Source: Aquisalimonas sp007126095
GTDB lineage: Bacteria; Pseudomonadota; Gammaproteobacteria; Nitrococcales; Aquisalimonadaceae
Assembly (NCBI RefSeq): GCF_048323695.1
Contig: NZ_JBLWFT010000003.1
Span: 62,001 to 126,000 of the forward strand
Direction of reading: 5' to 3'
Length of the DNA: 64,000 nucleotides
This document shows positions 15,076 through 22,213 of this stretch, in pieces. Positions within the stretch are counted from its first letter, which is position 1, and each line of letters begins with the position of its first letter. The notes below the pieces were generated by a model that worked only from the letters and a program-made list of their open reading frames with translations, had not been told where the DNA came from and searched no databases. Made by a program: the position numbers and the translations under genes.

Positions 15076-16038
15076 ACCTGGTAGCCGCCCCGGGTTTGCC
15101 ACCCCGGACTCGATCCGGGGGCGATCCCCGGAGCTGCTGCCGCAATCAAGTCGCCAACTTGTTTGCGCACCTGCCGCCGCGCAGTGCCCGTAATGGGGCT
15201 CGCTGCGTGGCAACGGGGGCTGGAGGGTGAAACTCCCTCCTTCGACCCGATCCGGTGGATCGGGGCCCGTGAGAGCGGGTTGGGCGACGCGGAAACGGGC
15301 GCTCGGGCGACCGAGCCAACCCTGCAACTCGGCGAAAGGCGGTATTAGGCCGCCCCGGGGGGTGCACGAGAGTGTATTACCCGTGCCGCACACGTGGGCT
15401 TCACGCACGGTCGGAAACGGCCGTGAGTCCCAGAGGAGAAGTCTGGATGGGATGGCACTCAGACGGGCAACCGGCTGAGGTCGATGCATAGCTTAAGCGT
15501 GTACACCGGCGTCCGAAGAGGATGCTTTGCGGAGCATGTCACAGCCGTGAGCGTAAGGCTCTGGCCATGGGCGATGATCTGCACTGGGAGTACCACAGCC
15601 GCTTTGGAATCTCGGGCGTGGGAAAACCGACCAGGACGGTCGGCAAGGCGCACAGCGCCAGATATCCAGTGGAGTGAGACCAGCGGCGGTGACATGCGCA
15701 GTAGCGAGTTGCTAACGCGGGAAGGGCTAAGGACGGGCTGGGGTGGCACCCAGCTGAACGTCTATGCCTGGGAGCGGTGCTGAGTAGGGTTCGAGGTGGC
15801 TGACGATATGGCCGAAGTCGTCACCGAGTTGTAGGGAGCTGGACAGCGTCTCGTGTTCGCTGACGGTTCGTTGCATCCCCGAAAGGCGCCAGCAGAGCTG
15901 GACCCAGGAAGGGTCCAGAGCAGCAGCTTTTGGCGGTAAAGGCGTCGCGGGGTGGCACCCGCACAGACGCCTTAACCACTCCCGGTTGGCACCGGGATTA
16001 CAGGAGGGGGCTGTCTACAGTCTTCTATAAACTCACAG

Positions 16039-16065
16039 CCCCGCCGTTTCGGCGGGGCTTTCTCT
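16039..16065 (+). terminator. Intrinsic terminator closing the structured region
   Basis: CCCCGCC (16039-16045) pairs with GGCGGGG (16051-16057) across GTTTC and is followed by CTTTCTCTT on the plus strand. The minus-strand side lacks a T-run. It overlaps an alternative stem (16007-16042), so two mutually exclusive folds are possible, as in an attenuator. Confidence 0.75.
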
Positions 16066-16140
16066 TATGGCTGTCCATGCATCGCGGGGATGCGCCAATT
16101 TCCAGGATCAGGCACGCCGAACAGGCTACCCGAAAAAGCT

Positions 16141-16157
16141 GTTATCGCGGATCCCTT
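16141..16157 (+). promoter_or_regulatory. 17-bp shared motif, copy 3
   Basis: GTTATCGCGGATCCCTT is identical to copy 4. It lies 51 bases upstream of the 114-aa gene and shares AAAAGCT immediately upstream with copy 2. Confidence 0.65.
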
Positions 16158-16208
16158 TCTATGTGAATGGGCCCACTGGGGTGCCCAAAAAACGTAGGAG
16201 GACTATCC

Positions 16209-16553
16209 ATGAATAGCCGTCACGCAAGTGAAGCGCTGGAAGAGGTCAAGCAACGCATGGCAGGCACAGCCCTGGCCAGACACGTCGAAGAGGGGCTTGC
16301 CTTCGGAGAAATGGACGATTTCCTGGAAGCACTCAGTGACTTGCTTCGCGACTCTGGCTTGGCCTTCGACACCGAGGTGACGTCCGGCTCTGAGGGTGTC
16401 GCGATCACGTCGAGGTTACAACACCTCTCGGGTGATGAGATGCCCCTGCATGCGAGTTTGGGGAGAGGCATTAGCCAGGACCGGGTAGAGGAACTCTGCC
16501 AATTCGCAAAGTTCCGTCATGTGCTCAAGCTATTCGGTCTAGCCCCGGGTTAA
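16209..16553 (+). CDS. Orphan 114-aa acidic protein with its own signal and terminator
   Basis: This small helical protein begins MNSRHASEALEEVKQRMAGT and ends FRHVLKLFGLAPG; I recognise no family. A strong TAGGAGG lies eight bases before the ATG at 16209, which favours this start over the GTG-type starts upstream. The gene is monocistronic: motif copy 3 upstream, intrinsic terminator at 16572-16598 downstream. The identical architecture of the next unit suggests that both are expressed under the same, perhaps element-specific, control. Confidence 0.7.
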   Translation: MNSRHASEALEEVKQRMAGTALARHVEEGLAFGEMDDFLEALSDLLRDSGLAFDTEVTSGSEGVAITSRLQHLSGDEMPLHASLGRGISQDRVEELCQFAKFRHVLKLFGLAPG

Positions 16554-16571
16554 TCGTAATCAGCAGTACTC

Positions 16572-16598
16572 AAAGCGGGCCCCTGGCCCGCTTTTCTG
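16572..16598 (+). terminator. Intrinsic terminator after the 114-aa gene
   Basis: AAAGCGGGCC (16572-16581) pairs perfectly with GGCCCGCTTT (16585-16594) and runs into TTTTCTGTT. Confidence 0.85.
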
Positions 16599-16715
16599 TT
16601 AATGAACCGCCTGCCCAAACACTCCACCCGCTAAACATCTGGCGGCCGTCCACACCTCGCACAACGCAGCCGAAGCGGCCGCGAGCAGCCTTGGCCGTGG
16701 TGGTCACCGACTACT

Positions 16716-16732
16716 GTTATCGCGGATCCCTT
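16716..16732 (+). promoter_or_regulatory. 17-bp shared motif, copy 4
   Basis: GTTATCGCGGATCCCTT is identical to copy 3. It lies 35 bases upstream of the start of the 86-aa gene. Confidence 0.65.
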
Positions 16733-16767
16733 AGGGCTTGAAACCACAGCCAATGGGAGTAGCAAAG

Positions 16768-17028
16768 ATGGAAACTGCAATTGAGACCATGCATAGCCTG
16801 AACGTAAAGATCATGGCTACGCATGCATCGCAAGCGCGTGACAGTCTGGACCTTGATCTGATTCAGACCGTCATGCTTGAGGCCCGCGGGTACTGGCTGG
16901 GCTTGTTGACGGCCAATGCTCCACCTGCACTCGTTAGCGACGCCTATCAGGCGTACTCGCGAGCTAAGGAAAACGAGGCGGTGATACGCTTCGAGCGAGA
17001 CAGCTCGGTTGACGGCTGGATTCCCTAA
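16768..17028 (+). CDS. Orphan 86-aa protein with its own signal and terminator
   Basis: The product runs from METAIETMHSLNVKIMATHA to RDSSVDGWIP and is mostly helical, with no recognised domain. I take the ATG at 16768 because GGGAG lies eight bases upstream; the frame is open earlier but without a ribosome site. The gene is enclosed by motif copy 4 and a strong terminator at 17055-17086, the same plan as the 114-aa gene. Confidence 0.65.
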   Translation: METAIETMHSLNVKIMATHASQARDSLDLDLIQTVMLEARGYWLGLLTANAPPALVSDAYQAYSRAKENEAVIRFERDSSVDGWIP

Positions 17029-17054
17029 GTCGCTCAACCGACGGGAAATCTCAC

Positions 17055-17086
17055 ACGGCGACCCCCCAGGGGGTTCGCCGTTTTTT
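17055..17086 (+). terminator. Strong intrinsic terminator after the 86-aa gene
   Basis: ACGGCGA (17055-17061), then a C-run, pairs with a G-run and then TCGCCGT (17075-17081), followed by six Ts. Confidence 0.9.
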
Positions 17087-17167
17087 ATGGCCGGATTTGC
17101 GTAAAGGCTTCACGAGCCTGAAGCAAGGGAAACCAAGATTTTTGAGGCAGAATCTTGCAACGGAGAT

Positions 17168-17184
17168 GCTACCGGGAATCCCTT
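17168..17184 (+). promoter_or_regulatory. 17-bp shared motif, copy 5 (diverged)
   Basis: GCTACCGGGAATCCCTT differs from the consensus at two positions. It stands 18 bases before a possible 40-aa reading frame. The rest of 17,087-17,509 holds three TGCACCCA repeats (17414, 17432, 17444) but no gene I can support. Confidence 0.45.
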
Positions 17185-17202
17185 ACAGGGTGTCATTAGG
17201 AA

Positions 17203-17325
17203 ATGAAGGCAACCGACTACAGGGCTGTATGCGGGGTTGATGACAAACCTATCCGAAAAATCAGACGAGACGGCTCAAACAGGAGGAACACGGCACCGAT
17301 TACTGCCAGTGTGCTTATCTGGTGA
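17203..17325 (+). CDS. Possible 40-aa basic peptide downstream of motif copy 5
   Basis: ATG at 17203, preceded by TTAGGAA, opens MKATDYRAVCGVDDKPIRK and stops at TGA 17323-17325. It is placed like the other motif-linked genes but has no terminator of its own, and it is short enough to be chance. An overlapping frame (17280-17489) continues with protein-like composition, so this may be the start of a frameshifted gene. Confidence 0.25.
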   Translation: MKATDYRAVCGVDDKPIRKIRRDGSNRRNTAPITASVLIW

Positions 17326-17509
17326 AGGTGGGAACACTGAGGCATCAGCGCTGGGGCGATGCGGGGTTCCAGGACGCCCCGGCGCGCATCACTGTCATGA
17401 ACTCAGGGATCTATGCACCCAGCCGCCAGTGTGCACCCAGACGTGCACCCAAAAAACAAAAAGCGTACGGGGAAGGAACCGGAAAAATCGTTTAAGTCTT
17501 TGATTTTAA

Positions 17510-17585
<76 letters not shown>

Positions 17586-17655
17586 TATCTGGTTGGAGCG
17601 CGGGAGTATAGCCGATGTGGGTGGCCGGTCACAACGGCGGTTGTTGGTGTGCTGC

Positions 17656-18438
17656 TCAGTCTTCGCGTCTGCGGTCCAGGTCGGCCTCTTCCCAGTCCGC
17701 GCCCATGGCGGTGAGGTGGGCCTCCATGGCCTGAATAACGGCGTCCACGGCGGCGTTGGGGCCGCGGGCGCCCAGCTCCAGTTCGTGCTGCGGTGGAATC
17801 CAGTGCGGCAGGCAGGAGATACGCACGTCCGGGTGTTTGTCGGTGAGTTCGTCGAGCAGCGGGATGGCGTGGCTCTCACGCATGCCGCGCACGGTCAGGG
17901 CCCGCTCCTTGCGGCTGCCGCTGGCGTGCAGGTGTGCGTAGTGGGTGTCCAGCACCCATTCGATCATGGGCCAGGCCATGTTGGGGAAGCCGGGCACGAA
18001 GTAGTGGTGGCCCAGGCTGAAGCCGGGCACGCGGTTCACCGGGTTGGGGATGATGCCCGCGCCCTTGGGGAACTCGATCATGCGCTGGCGGCCGGGTTTG
18101 ATGTCGTCACCGAACTGCTCGCGCAGCAGGCGCGCGCCTTCCGGGTGGGGCTCGATTTCGAGGCCAGCGGCGGCAGCGGCGCACTGGCGGGTGCGGTCGT
18201 CCGGTGTGCCGCCGATACCGCCGAAGCTGAACACGATGTCGTCGCTGGCCATGGACAGACGCAGGGTGTCGGTAAGGCGCTCGGGGTCGTCGCCCAGGAA
18301 GCGGGCCCAGGCGAGATCCAGGCCGCGCTCGGCGAGGAGTTCGATGACCTTGGGCATGTGGCCGTCGGTGCGTTTGCCGGAGAGGATTTCGTCGCCGATG
18401 ACGATGATGCCGAAACCGGGGGTTTGCGAGGTTGGCAT
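17656..18438 (-). CDS. Molybdopterin-binding (MoaB/CinA-like) domain protein
   Basis: The 260-aa protein opens GFGIIVIGDEILSGKRTDGH and has FSFGGIGGTPDDRT. These are the two signature blocks of the MoCF_biosynth/CinA N-terminal domain, which binds molybdopterin-like nucleotides. It lacks the C-terminal NMN deamidase domain of full CinA, so it is a stand-alone version as in many proteobacteria; the exact substrate is unknown. The start at 18438 is chosen for the GGAGAG upstream; the longer open frame reads through repeat DNA and the neighbouring gene in a shadow frame. Confidence 0.85.
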   Translation of the reverse strand: MPTSQTPGFGIIVIGDEILSGKRTDGHMPKVIELLAERGLDLAWARFLGDDPERLTDTLRLSMASDDIVFSFGGIGGTPDDRTRQCAAAAAGLEIEPHPEGARLLREQFGDDIKPGRQRMIEFPKGAGIIPNPVNRVPGFSLGHHYFVPGFPNMAWPMIEWVLDTHYAHLHASGSRKERALTVRGMRESHAIPLLDELTDKHPDVRISCLPHWIPPQHELELGARGPNAAVDAVIQAMEAHLTAMGADWEEADLDRRRED

Positions 18439-18472
18439 AGTGCTCTCCGGGGTTGTGGGGTGGGGGGCGTGG

Positions 18473-18531
18473 ATGGTGGACGTACACGTCCACCCTACGG
18501 TTGGGTGGTGGACGTGAATGTGCACCCTACG
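18473..18531. repeat. Palindromic extragenic elements, cluster A (two copies)
   Basis: Copy 1 (18473-18499) has the palindrome GGTGGACGTACACGTCCACC followed by CTACG. Copy 2 (about 18507-18531) is GGTGGACGTGAATGTGCACC plus CTACG and is slightly decayed. Both are in the same orientation. The second overlaps the stop codon of the HAD gene. Confidence 0.85.
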
Positions 18532-19213
18532 ACTTGTCGATGAGGTCGGGGAGTTGGTCGAGGGTGCGGATTTCCTCGAAGTCGACCCGGGGCACGTCTT
18601 CGGGCCAGGGGGCGCCGGAGCGGTTGAGCCAGACGGCGCGCAGGCCGTGGCGGGCGGCGCCGGTGACGTCGGTGACCGGGTCGTCGCCCACATGGATGAT
18701 GCGCTCCATGGGCACGCCGGCGCCGCGGGCGGCGGCCTCGAACATGGGCCGGCTCGGCTTGGCCGCCCCCACCTGCACGGCGGAGAATGCGGCCACGAAG
18801 TAGTGCCCCATGGCAAGGCGGTGGACGTCGGCGTTGCCGTTGGTGAGCGCCACCAGCGGATGGCGCCGGTGGAGCTGCTCCAGCAGCGGCAGCGCATCGG
18901 GGTAGAGCTCGACCTTGTGGCGGGCGTCGATGAACACCCCGAACGCCTCTTCGGCGGCGCGCCGGGGCGCACCCACCAGCTCCGCCGCGCGCTCGAAGGT
19001 GCGGATGCGCATGGCGGTGACGTTGTGCACCAGGTCGGGCTGCTCGGCCACCACCTGATCCCGCAGGGCGCGCATGCGCTCGGGCGGGTAGTGCTCGGCG
19101 ATGGCCGGGTAATGGGCTTTCAGAAAGGCGACGGTCTGCGCTTCGGCGTGCTCCAGCACGCCGTCGATGCGCCAGAGGGTCTCGTCCAGGTCGAGGCTGA
19201 TGGCCTGCTGCAT
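18527..19213 (-). CDS. HAD-superfamily hydrolase (YigB-like)
   Basis: The 228-aa enzyme has HAD motif I as ISLDLDETLW, motif II as VALTNGN, motif III Lys in GAAKPSRPMF and motif IV HVGDDPVTDV. The cap arrangement and the DLDETLW variant resemble YigB/YjjG-type nucleotide or sugar phosphatases; the substrate cannot be read from sequence. The start ATG at 19213 shares a base with the dnaQ stop (TGATG), so it is translationally coupled to dnaQ. The stop codon lies within a palindromic repeat. Confidence 0.85.
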   Translation of the reverse strand: MQQAISLDLDETLWRIDGVLEHAEAQTVAFLKAHYPAIAEHYPPERMRALRDQVVAEQPDLVHNVTAMRIRTFERAAELVGAPRRAAEEAFGVFIDARHKVELYPDALPLLEQLHRRHPLVALTNGNADVHRLAMGHYFVAAFSAVQVGAAKPSRPMFEAAARGAGVPMERIIHVGDDPVTDVTGAARHGLRAVWLNRSGAPWPEDVPRVDFEEIRTLDQLPDLIDKS

Positions 19214-19938
19214 CAGTGCTGCCCCTCCAGCTGGCGCCACACGCTCTGCCCGCCCGAGGCATCGTCCAGCTTCTCCAGCCACGCTTCGTGGGCGGCGAGT
19301 TCGTCGTCGCTGGCGCGGACCACGCGCAGCGCGGGGCGGTCAGCGCTTACCGGGCGCGGCGCGTGGCGCCCGCCGACACCGCCCTCACCTGCCTCATCCG
19401 CATCCAGCGACAGGGTGACCTGGCCACCGGTCATGGCGAGGTAGAGGTCGCTGAGGATCTCGGCGTCCAGTAGCGCGCCGTGGAGGTCGCGCTGAGAGTT
19501 GTCCACCTCGTAGCGTTTGCACAGGGCGTCCAGGGTGTTGCGCTGCCCCGGGTGCATGGAGCGCGCCATGACCAATGTGTCGGTCACGGTGCACACTTCG
19601 GCCACCGTAGGGATGTCACGCTCCAGCAGCCGGAACTCGTGGTCAATGAAGCCCACGTCGAAGGGCGCGTTGTGGATGACCAGGTCGGCCTCCTTGATGA
19701 AGGCCAGGAACTCGTCGGCCACGTCGGCGAAGCGGGGTTTGTCCTCGAGAAACTCGTTGGTGATGCCATGGATCTCGACGGCCCCTTCGTCCACCTCCCG
19801 GTCGGGGTTGAGGTAGACGTGGTACGTGCGCCCGGTCTTGCGGCGGCCGTCCATCTCCACGGCGCCGATCTCGATGATGCGATGGCCCTGGGCCGTTTCC
19901 AGGCCCGTGGTTTCGGTATCCAGCACGATCTGTCGCAC
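19213..19938 (-). CDS. dnaQ: DNA polymerase III epsilon subunit (3'-5' proofreading exonuclease)
   Basis: The 241-aa protein has exonuclease motif Exo I in IVLDTETTGLE, Exo II in LVIHNAPFDVGFIDHE and Exo III in HGALLDAEILSDLYL. The DEDDh catalytic set is complete. The C-terminal third is the variable tail that contacts the alpha subunit. I start at the GTG at 19938, which follows GAGGAG by six bases; frame upstream of it is a shadow of rnhA. It lies directly after rnhA and ahead of the HAD gene, the order found in many gammaproteobacteria. Confidence 0.95.
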   Translation of the reverse strand: MRQIVLDTETTGLETAQGHRIIEIGAVEMDGRRKTGRTYHVYLNPDREVDEGAVEIHGITNEFLEDKPRFADVADEFLAFIKEADLVIHNAPFDVGFIDHEFRLLERDIPTVAEVCTVTDTLVMARSMHPGQRNTLDALCKRYEVDNSQRDLHGALLDAEILSDLYLAMTGGQVTLSLDADEAGEGGVGGRHAPRPVSADRPALRVVRASDDELAAHEAWLEKLDDASGGQSVWRQLEGQH

Positions 19939-19957
19939 GTTGCGCTCCTCGGTGGTG

Positions 19958-20401
19958 TCAGCCCTTCGCCAGCATGTCGTCCAGCCCCTGGTTGGCGAGC
20001 TGGTCGGCGATCTCGTTCTCGGCGTGGCCGTTGTGCCCCCGCACCCATTCCCATTCCACGGTGTGCCGCTGCGTCTCGGCATCCAGGGCCTGCCACAGAT
20101 CGGCGTTTTTCACCGGCTTGCGGTCGGCCGTTTTCCAGCCACGCTTCTTCCAGTTGGGTAGCCACTGGGTGATGCCGTTGCGCACGTACTGGGAGTCGGT
20201 GGTAATGACCACATGGCAGGGGCGCTTCAGGGCCTTCAACGCATTGATGGCGGCCAGGAGCTCCATGCGGTTGTTGGTGGTCTCCGGCTCGCCGCCGCAC
20301 AGCTTTTTCTCGCTGCCATTCCAGCGCATCAGCGCGCCCCAGCCCCCCGGGCCGGGATTACCTCGACATGCGCCGTCGCTGTAGATTTCGACTTTTTTCA
20401 T
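19958..20401 (-). CDS. rnhA: Ribonuclease HI
   Basis: This 147-aa enzyme degrades RNA in RNA:DNA hybrids. The catalytic carboxylates are visible in EIYSDGACRGNPG (Asp), NNRMELLAA (Glu), ITTDSQYV (Asp) and the late NEIADQLAN (Asp), with the flexible His in WVRGHNGHAENE. Length and motif spacing match E. coli RNase HI. Its 5' end overlaps the upstream methyltransferase gene by 44 bases in another frame, and dnaQ follows after 19 bases. Confidence 0.97.
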   Translation of the reverse strand: MKKVEIYSDGACRGNPGPGGWGALMRWNGSEKKLCGGEPETTNNRMELLAAINALKALKRPCHVVITTDSQYVRNGITQWLPNWKKRGWKTADRKPVKNADLWQALDAETQRHTVEWEWVRGHNGHAENEIADQLANQGLDDMLAKG

Positions 20402-21158
20402 CAGCTCTGATCACTTTTGCCTGAACGTGGCCCCGGCGTGCCTGGGCTGCCGCGGGCGAGCCCATCACCGGAGCGGATTGACGACGCACGGCCGCCCCCA
20501 TGTTGACGGGCCGCGCGACACGCTTGCGGCTGAGTTCGGCATGGACGCCACCGAAGATGGGCCAGAACCGCCGGCCGAGCCGCTCGAGCCGCTGCAGACG
20601 CTGCTGGATGCCGATGCGCTGCACTGGCGGCCGGAAGAACAGCCGCTCGTGCTGCCGGTGCTCCAGCCCCAGCACACGGCACCAGTCCCGCAGCCGTTTG
20701 CCGGTGTAATAGTGGCCGCACCAGGGCGGTTGACCGCCGCGCAACGGCCCGGCCACCCGCCCGAGCCCCCAGAGACTGAGCGGGTTGAACGCCAGGATCA
20801 ACACGTGCCCTTCCGGCGACAGGATCCGCTCCACTTCACGCAACAGCCGGTGCGGGTCGGGCTCGAACTCGAGCTGGTGGACCACTACCACGGTATCGAC
20901 GCTGCCGCTGCGAAACGGCAGGTCGTCATGCCAGGCGACCACCCCCGGCCGCACCCGATCGTCGTGATCCACCACCCACTGGCGCACGGCGTTGGCCACC
21001 GGCAGCGATTCGCCGTTGCCCATGGCCCCCACCTGCACCAGAAAGCCCGGGCAGCAGCCGTTCAGCAGCCGGCCGGCTGCCTCGCGCTCCGCCTCGGCCA
21101 CCAGTTCTCCCAGTGGCGACTGATACCAGGCCTGCAACGTCTCGGCGTTCATCATCAT
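20358..21158 (-). CDS. yafS: SAM-dependent methyltransferase, YafS-like
   Basis: This roughly 266-aa class I methyltransferase has a modified motif I (LVQVGAMGNGESLP), then VVAWHDDLPFRSGSVDTVVV and LREVERILSPEGHVLILAFNP, the methyltransf_11 pattern. The gloB-yafS-rnhA-dnaQ neighbourhood matches E. coli and supports the YafS name; the substrate is unknown. Three consecutive ATGs (21158, 21155, 21152) compete, with no clear ribosome site. The C-terminal tail is basic, and its end overlaps rnhA by 44 bases. It is divergent from gloB. Confidence 0.8.
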   Translation of the reverse strand: MMMNAETLQAWYQSPLGELVAEAEREAAGRLLNGCCPGFLVQVGAMGNGESLPVANAVRQWVVDHDDRVRPGVVAWHDDLPFRSGSVDTVVVVHQLEFEPDPHRLLREVERILSPEGHVLILAFNPLSLWGLGRVAGPLRGGQPPWCGHYYTGKRLRDWCRVLGLEHRQHERLFFRPPVQRIGIQQRLQRLERLGRRFWPIFGGVHAELSRKRVARPVNMGAAVRRQSAPVMGSPAAAQARRGHVQAKVIRADEKSRNLQRRRMSR

Positions 21159-21305
21159 GCCCCGTGTTTGGCGCGGCACGGCGACGTGCTGCGTCCCGGC
21201 ACTGGCAACACCGTGCTATTCATGCTTGATTCTATCAGGATGCCACTTCACCGTGACGAGCCTGACACGGTATTCCCTGTTGAACCGTACAACTGAGTGG
21301 TTAGC

Positions 21306-22082
21306 ATGATGCCCATGATTTCGGTAGACCCCATTCCCGCGCTGAGCGACAACTACATCTGGCTGATCACCGGCGACAACGGCCACTGCGCCGTGGTGGA
21401 CCCGGGCGAGGCTGCACCGGTGCTCGCCGCCATCAAGGAGCGCGGGCTCACGCTGGACGCGATCCTCATCACGCACCACCACCCGGATCACCAGGGCGGT
21501 GTGGACGCGATCCTGCAGACCGCCCAGGTGCCGGTCTACGGGCCGGCCAGTGAAGCTATCCTGCACTGCACTCACGCGCTGCGCGAGGGTGATCTGGTCA
21601 CGCTGGACAACCTCGGCCTGGAGCTCTCCGTGCTGGAGACCCCAGGCCACACCGCCGGACACATCAGTTACCACGGCGGCGGCCTGCTCTTTGCCGGCGA
21701 CACGCTCTTTGCCGGCGGCTGCGGGCGCCTTTTCGAAGGCACACCGGAGCAGATGCTCAAGTCCCTCATGAAACTCGGCTCGCTGCCGCCGGAGACGGCC
21801 GTGTACGCAGGCCACGAATACACGGAAGCCAATCTGAGCTTCGCCCAGCAGGTGGAGCCTGAAAATCCGGCGGTGAACGAGCGCCTGGAAGCAGTGAAGG
21901 CCTTGCGCGCGAAGGGTGAATACACGCTGCCGACCACCATCGAGGAGGAGCTGCGGTCGAATCCGTTCATGCGATCAGGCGTCCAAGACGTGAAACAGAA
22001 CGCAGAACGGCGGGCCGGCAAGCCGTTAACCTCGCCAGCAGAGGTATTCGCGACAGTCCGCGCCTGGAAAGACGCAAGCTGA
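21306..22082 (+). CDS. gloB: Hydroxyacylglutathione hydrolase (glyoxalase II)
   Basis: The 258-aa metallo-beta-lactamase-fold enzyme hydrolyses S-lactoylglutathione to lactate and glutathione, the second step of methylglyoxal detoxification. The metal motif THHHPDHQGG, then ETPGHTAGH, LLFAGDTLF and VYAGHEYT provide the binuclear metal ligands. The C-terminal glyoxalase II helix domain (NPAVNERL...LRSNPFMR) is present. Several ATGs lie close together; 21306 gives the usual IPALSDNYIW position near residue 10. Confidence 0.95.
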   Translation: MMPMISVDPIPALSDNYIWLITGDNGHCAVVDPGEAAPVLAAIKERGLTLDAILITHHHPDHQGGVDAILQTAQVPVYGPASEAILHCTHALREGDLVTLDNLGLELSVLETPGHTAGHISYHGGGLLFAGDTLFAGGCGRLFEGTPEQMLKSLMKLGSLPPETAVYAGHEYTEANLSFAQQVEPENPAVNERLEAVKALRAKGEYTLPTTIEEELRSNPFMRSGVQDVKQNAERRAGKPLTSPAEVFATVRAWKDAS

Positions 22083-22213
22083 GCGTGGCGGCATTGCGAT
22101 CCGGCCGGTGACACACCGGCCGGCGCGGCTTCCGGATTGATCGTATGAGGGGGGCGCAGGCTGTTCCTGCCTGCATTTTCGGTCAAGAACACGAACCATC
22201 GGGAGATGGACGG

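Larger units (their letters stand above)
15059..16065 (+). ncRNA. Candidate large structured RNA of about 1 kb, no known family assigned
   Basis: No frame here gives a supportable gene, yet the plus strand holds a chain of perfect or near-perfect stems: 15222-15240, 15247-15263, 15277-15322 (with inner 15301-15316), 15441-15464, 15522-15537, 15627-15643, 15737-15754, 15898-15918, 15941-15971 (nested), 15981-15996 and 16007-16042. It ends in a terminator at 16039-16065. Four stems present TGGCA at or near the loop and two present AGGA. The left end carries the motif that also precedes nearby genes, so transcription from about 15,080 is inferred. I found no group I/II intron core, tmRNA, RNase P or 6S signature. 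Boundaries are approximate. Confidence 0.5.

Noticed and set aside
14863..15489. Long N-terminal extension of the 227-aa gene (frame open to 436 aa on the minus strand)
   Set aside because: It crosses the hairpin-rich region, has low-complexity Arg/Pro/Ser composition and no ribosome site at its distant start, while 14862 has GGGAGA. I treat it as a shadow of structured GC-rich DNA.
15059..16065. Group II intron, tmRNA or RNase P RNA
   Set aside because: I see no domain V hairpin, no reverse transcriptase, no tag-peptide frame with tRNA-like ends and no conserved RNase P core. The region stays unassigned.
17280..17489. Frame QEEHGTDYCQCAYLVKVGTL and onward before the tRNA
   Set aside because: It looks protein-like but has no plausible start, and it overlaps the possible 40-aa peptide. 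It could be the end of a frameshifted gene; I could not support a call.
17656..18972. 438-aa frame joining the molybdopterin-binding protein to upstream sequence
   Set aside because: The N-terminal part is Ser/Pro/Thr-rich shadow of the HAD gene and reads through the palindromic repeats. A good ribosome site marks the start at 18438.
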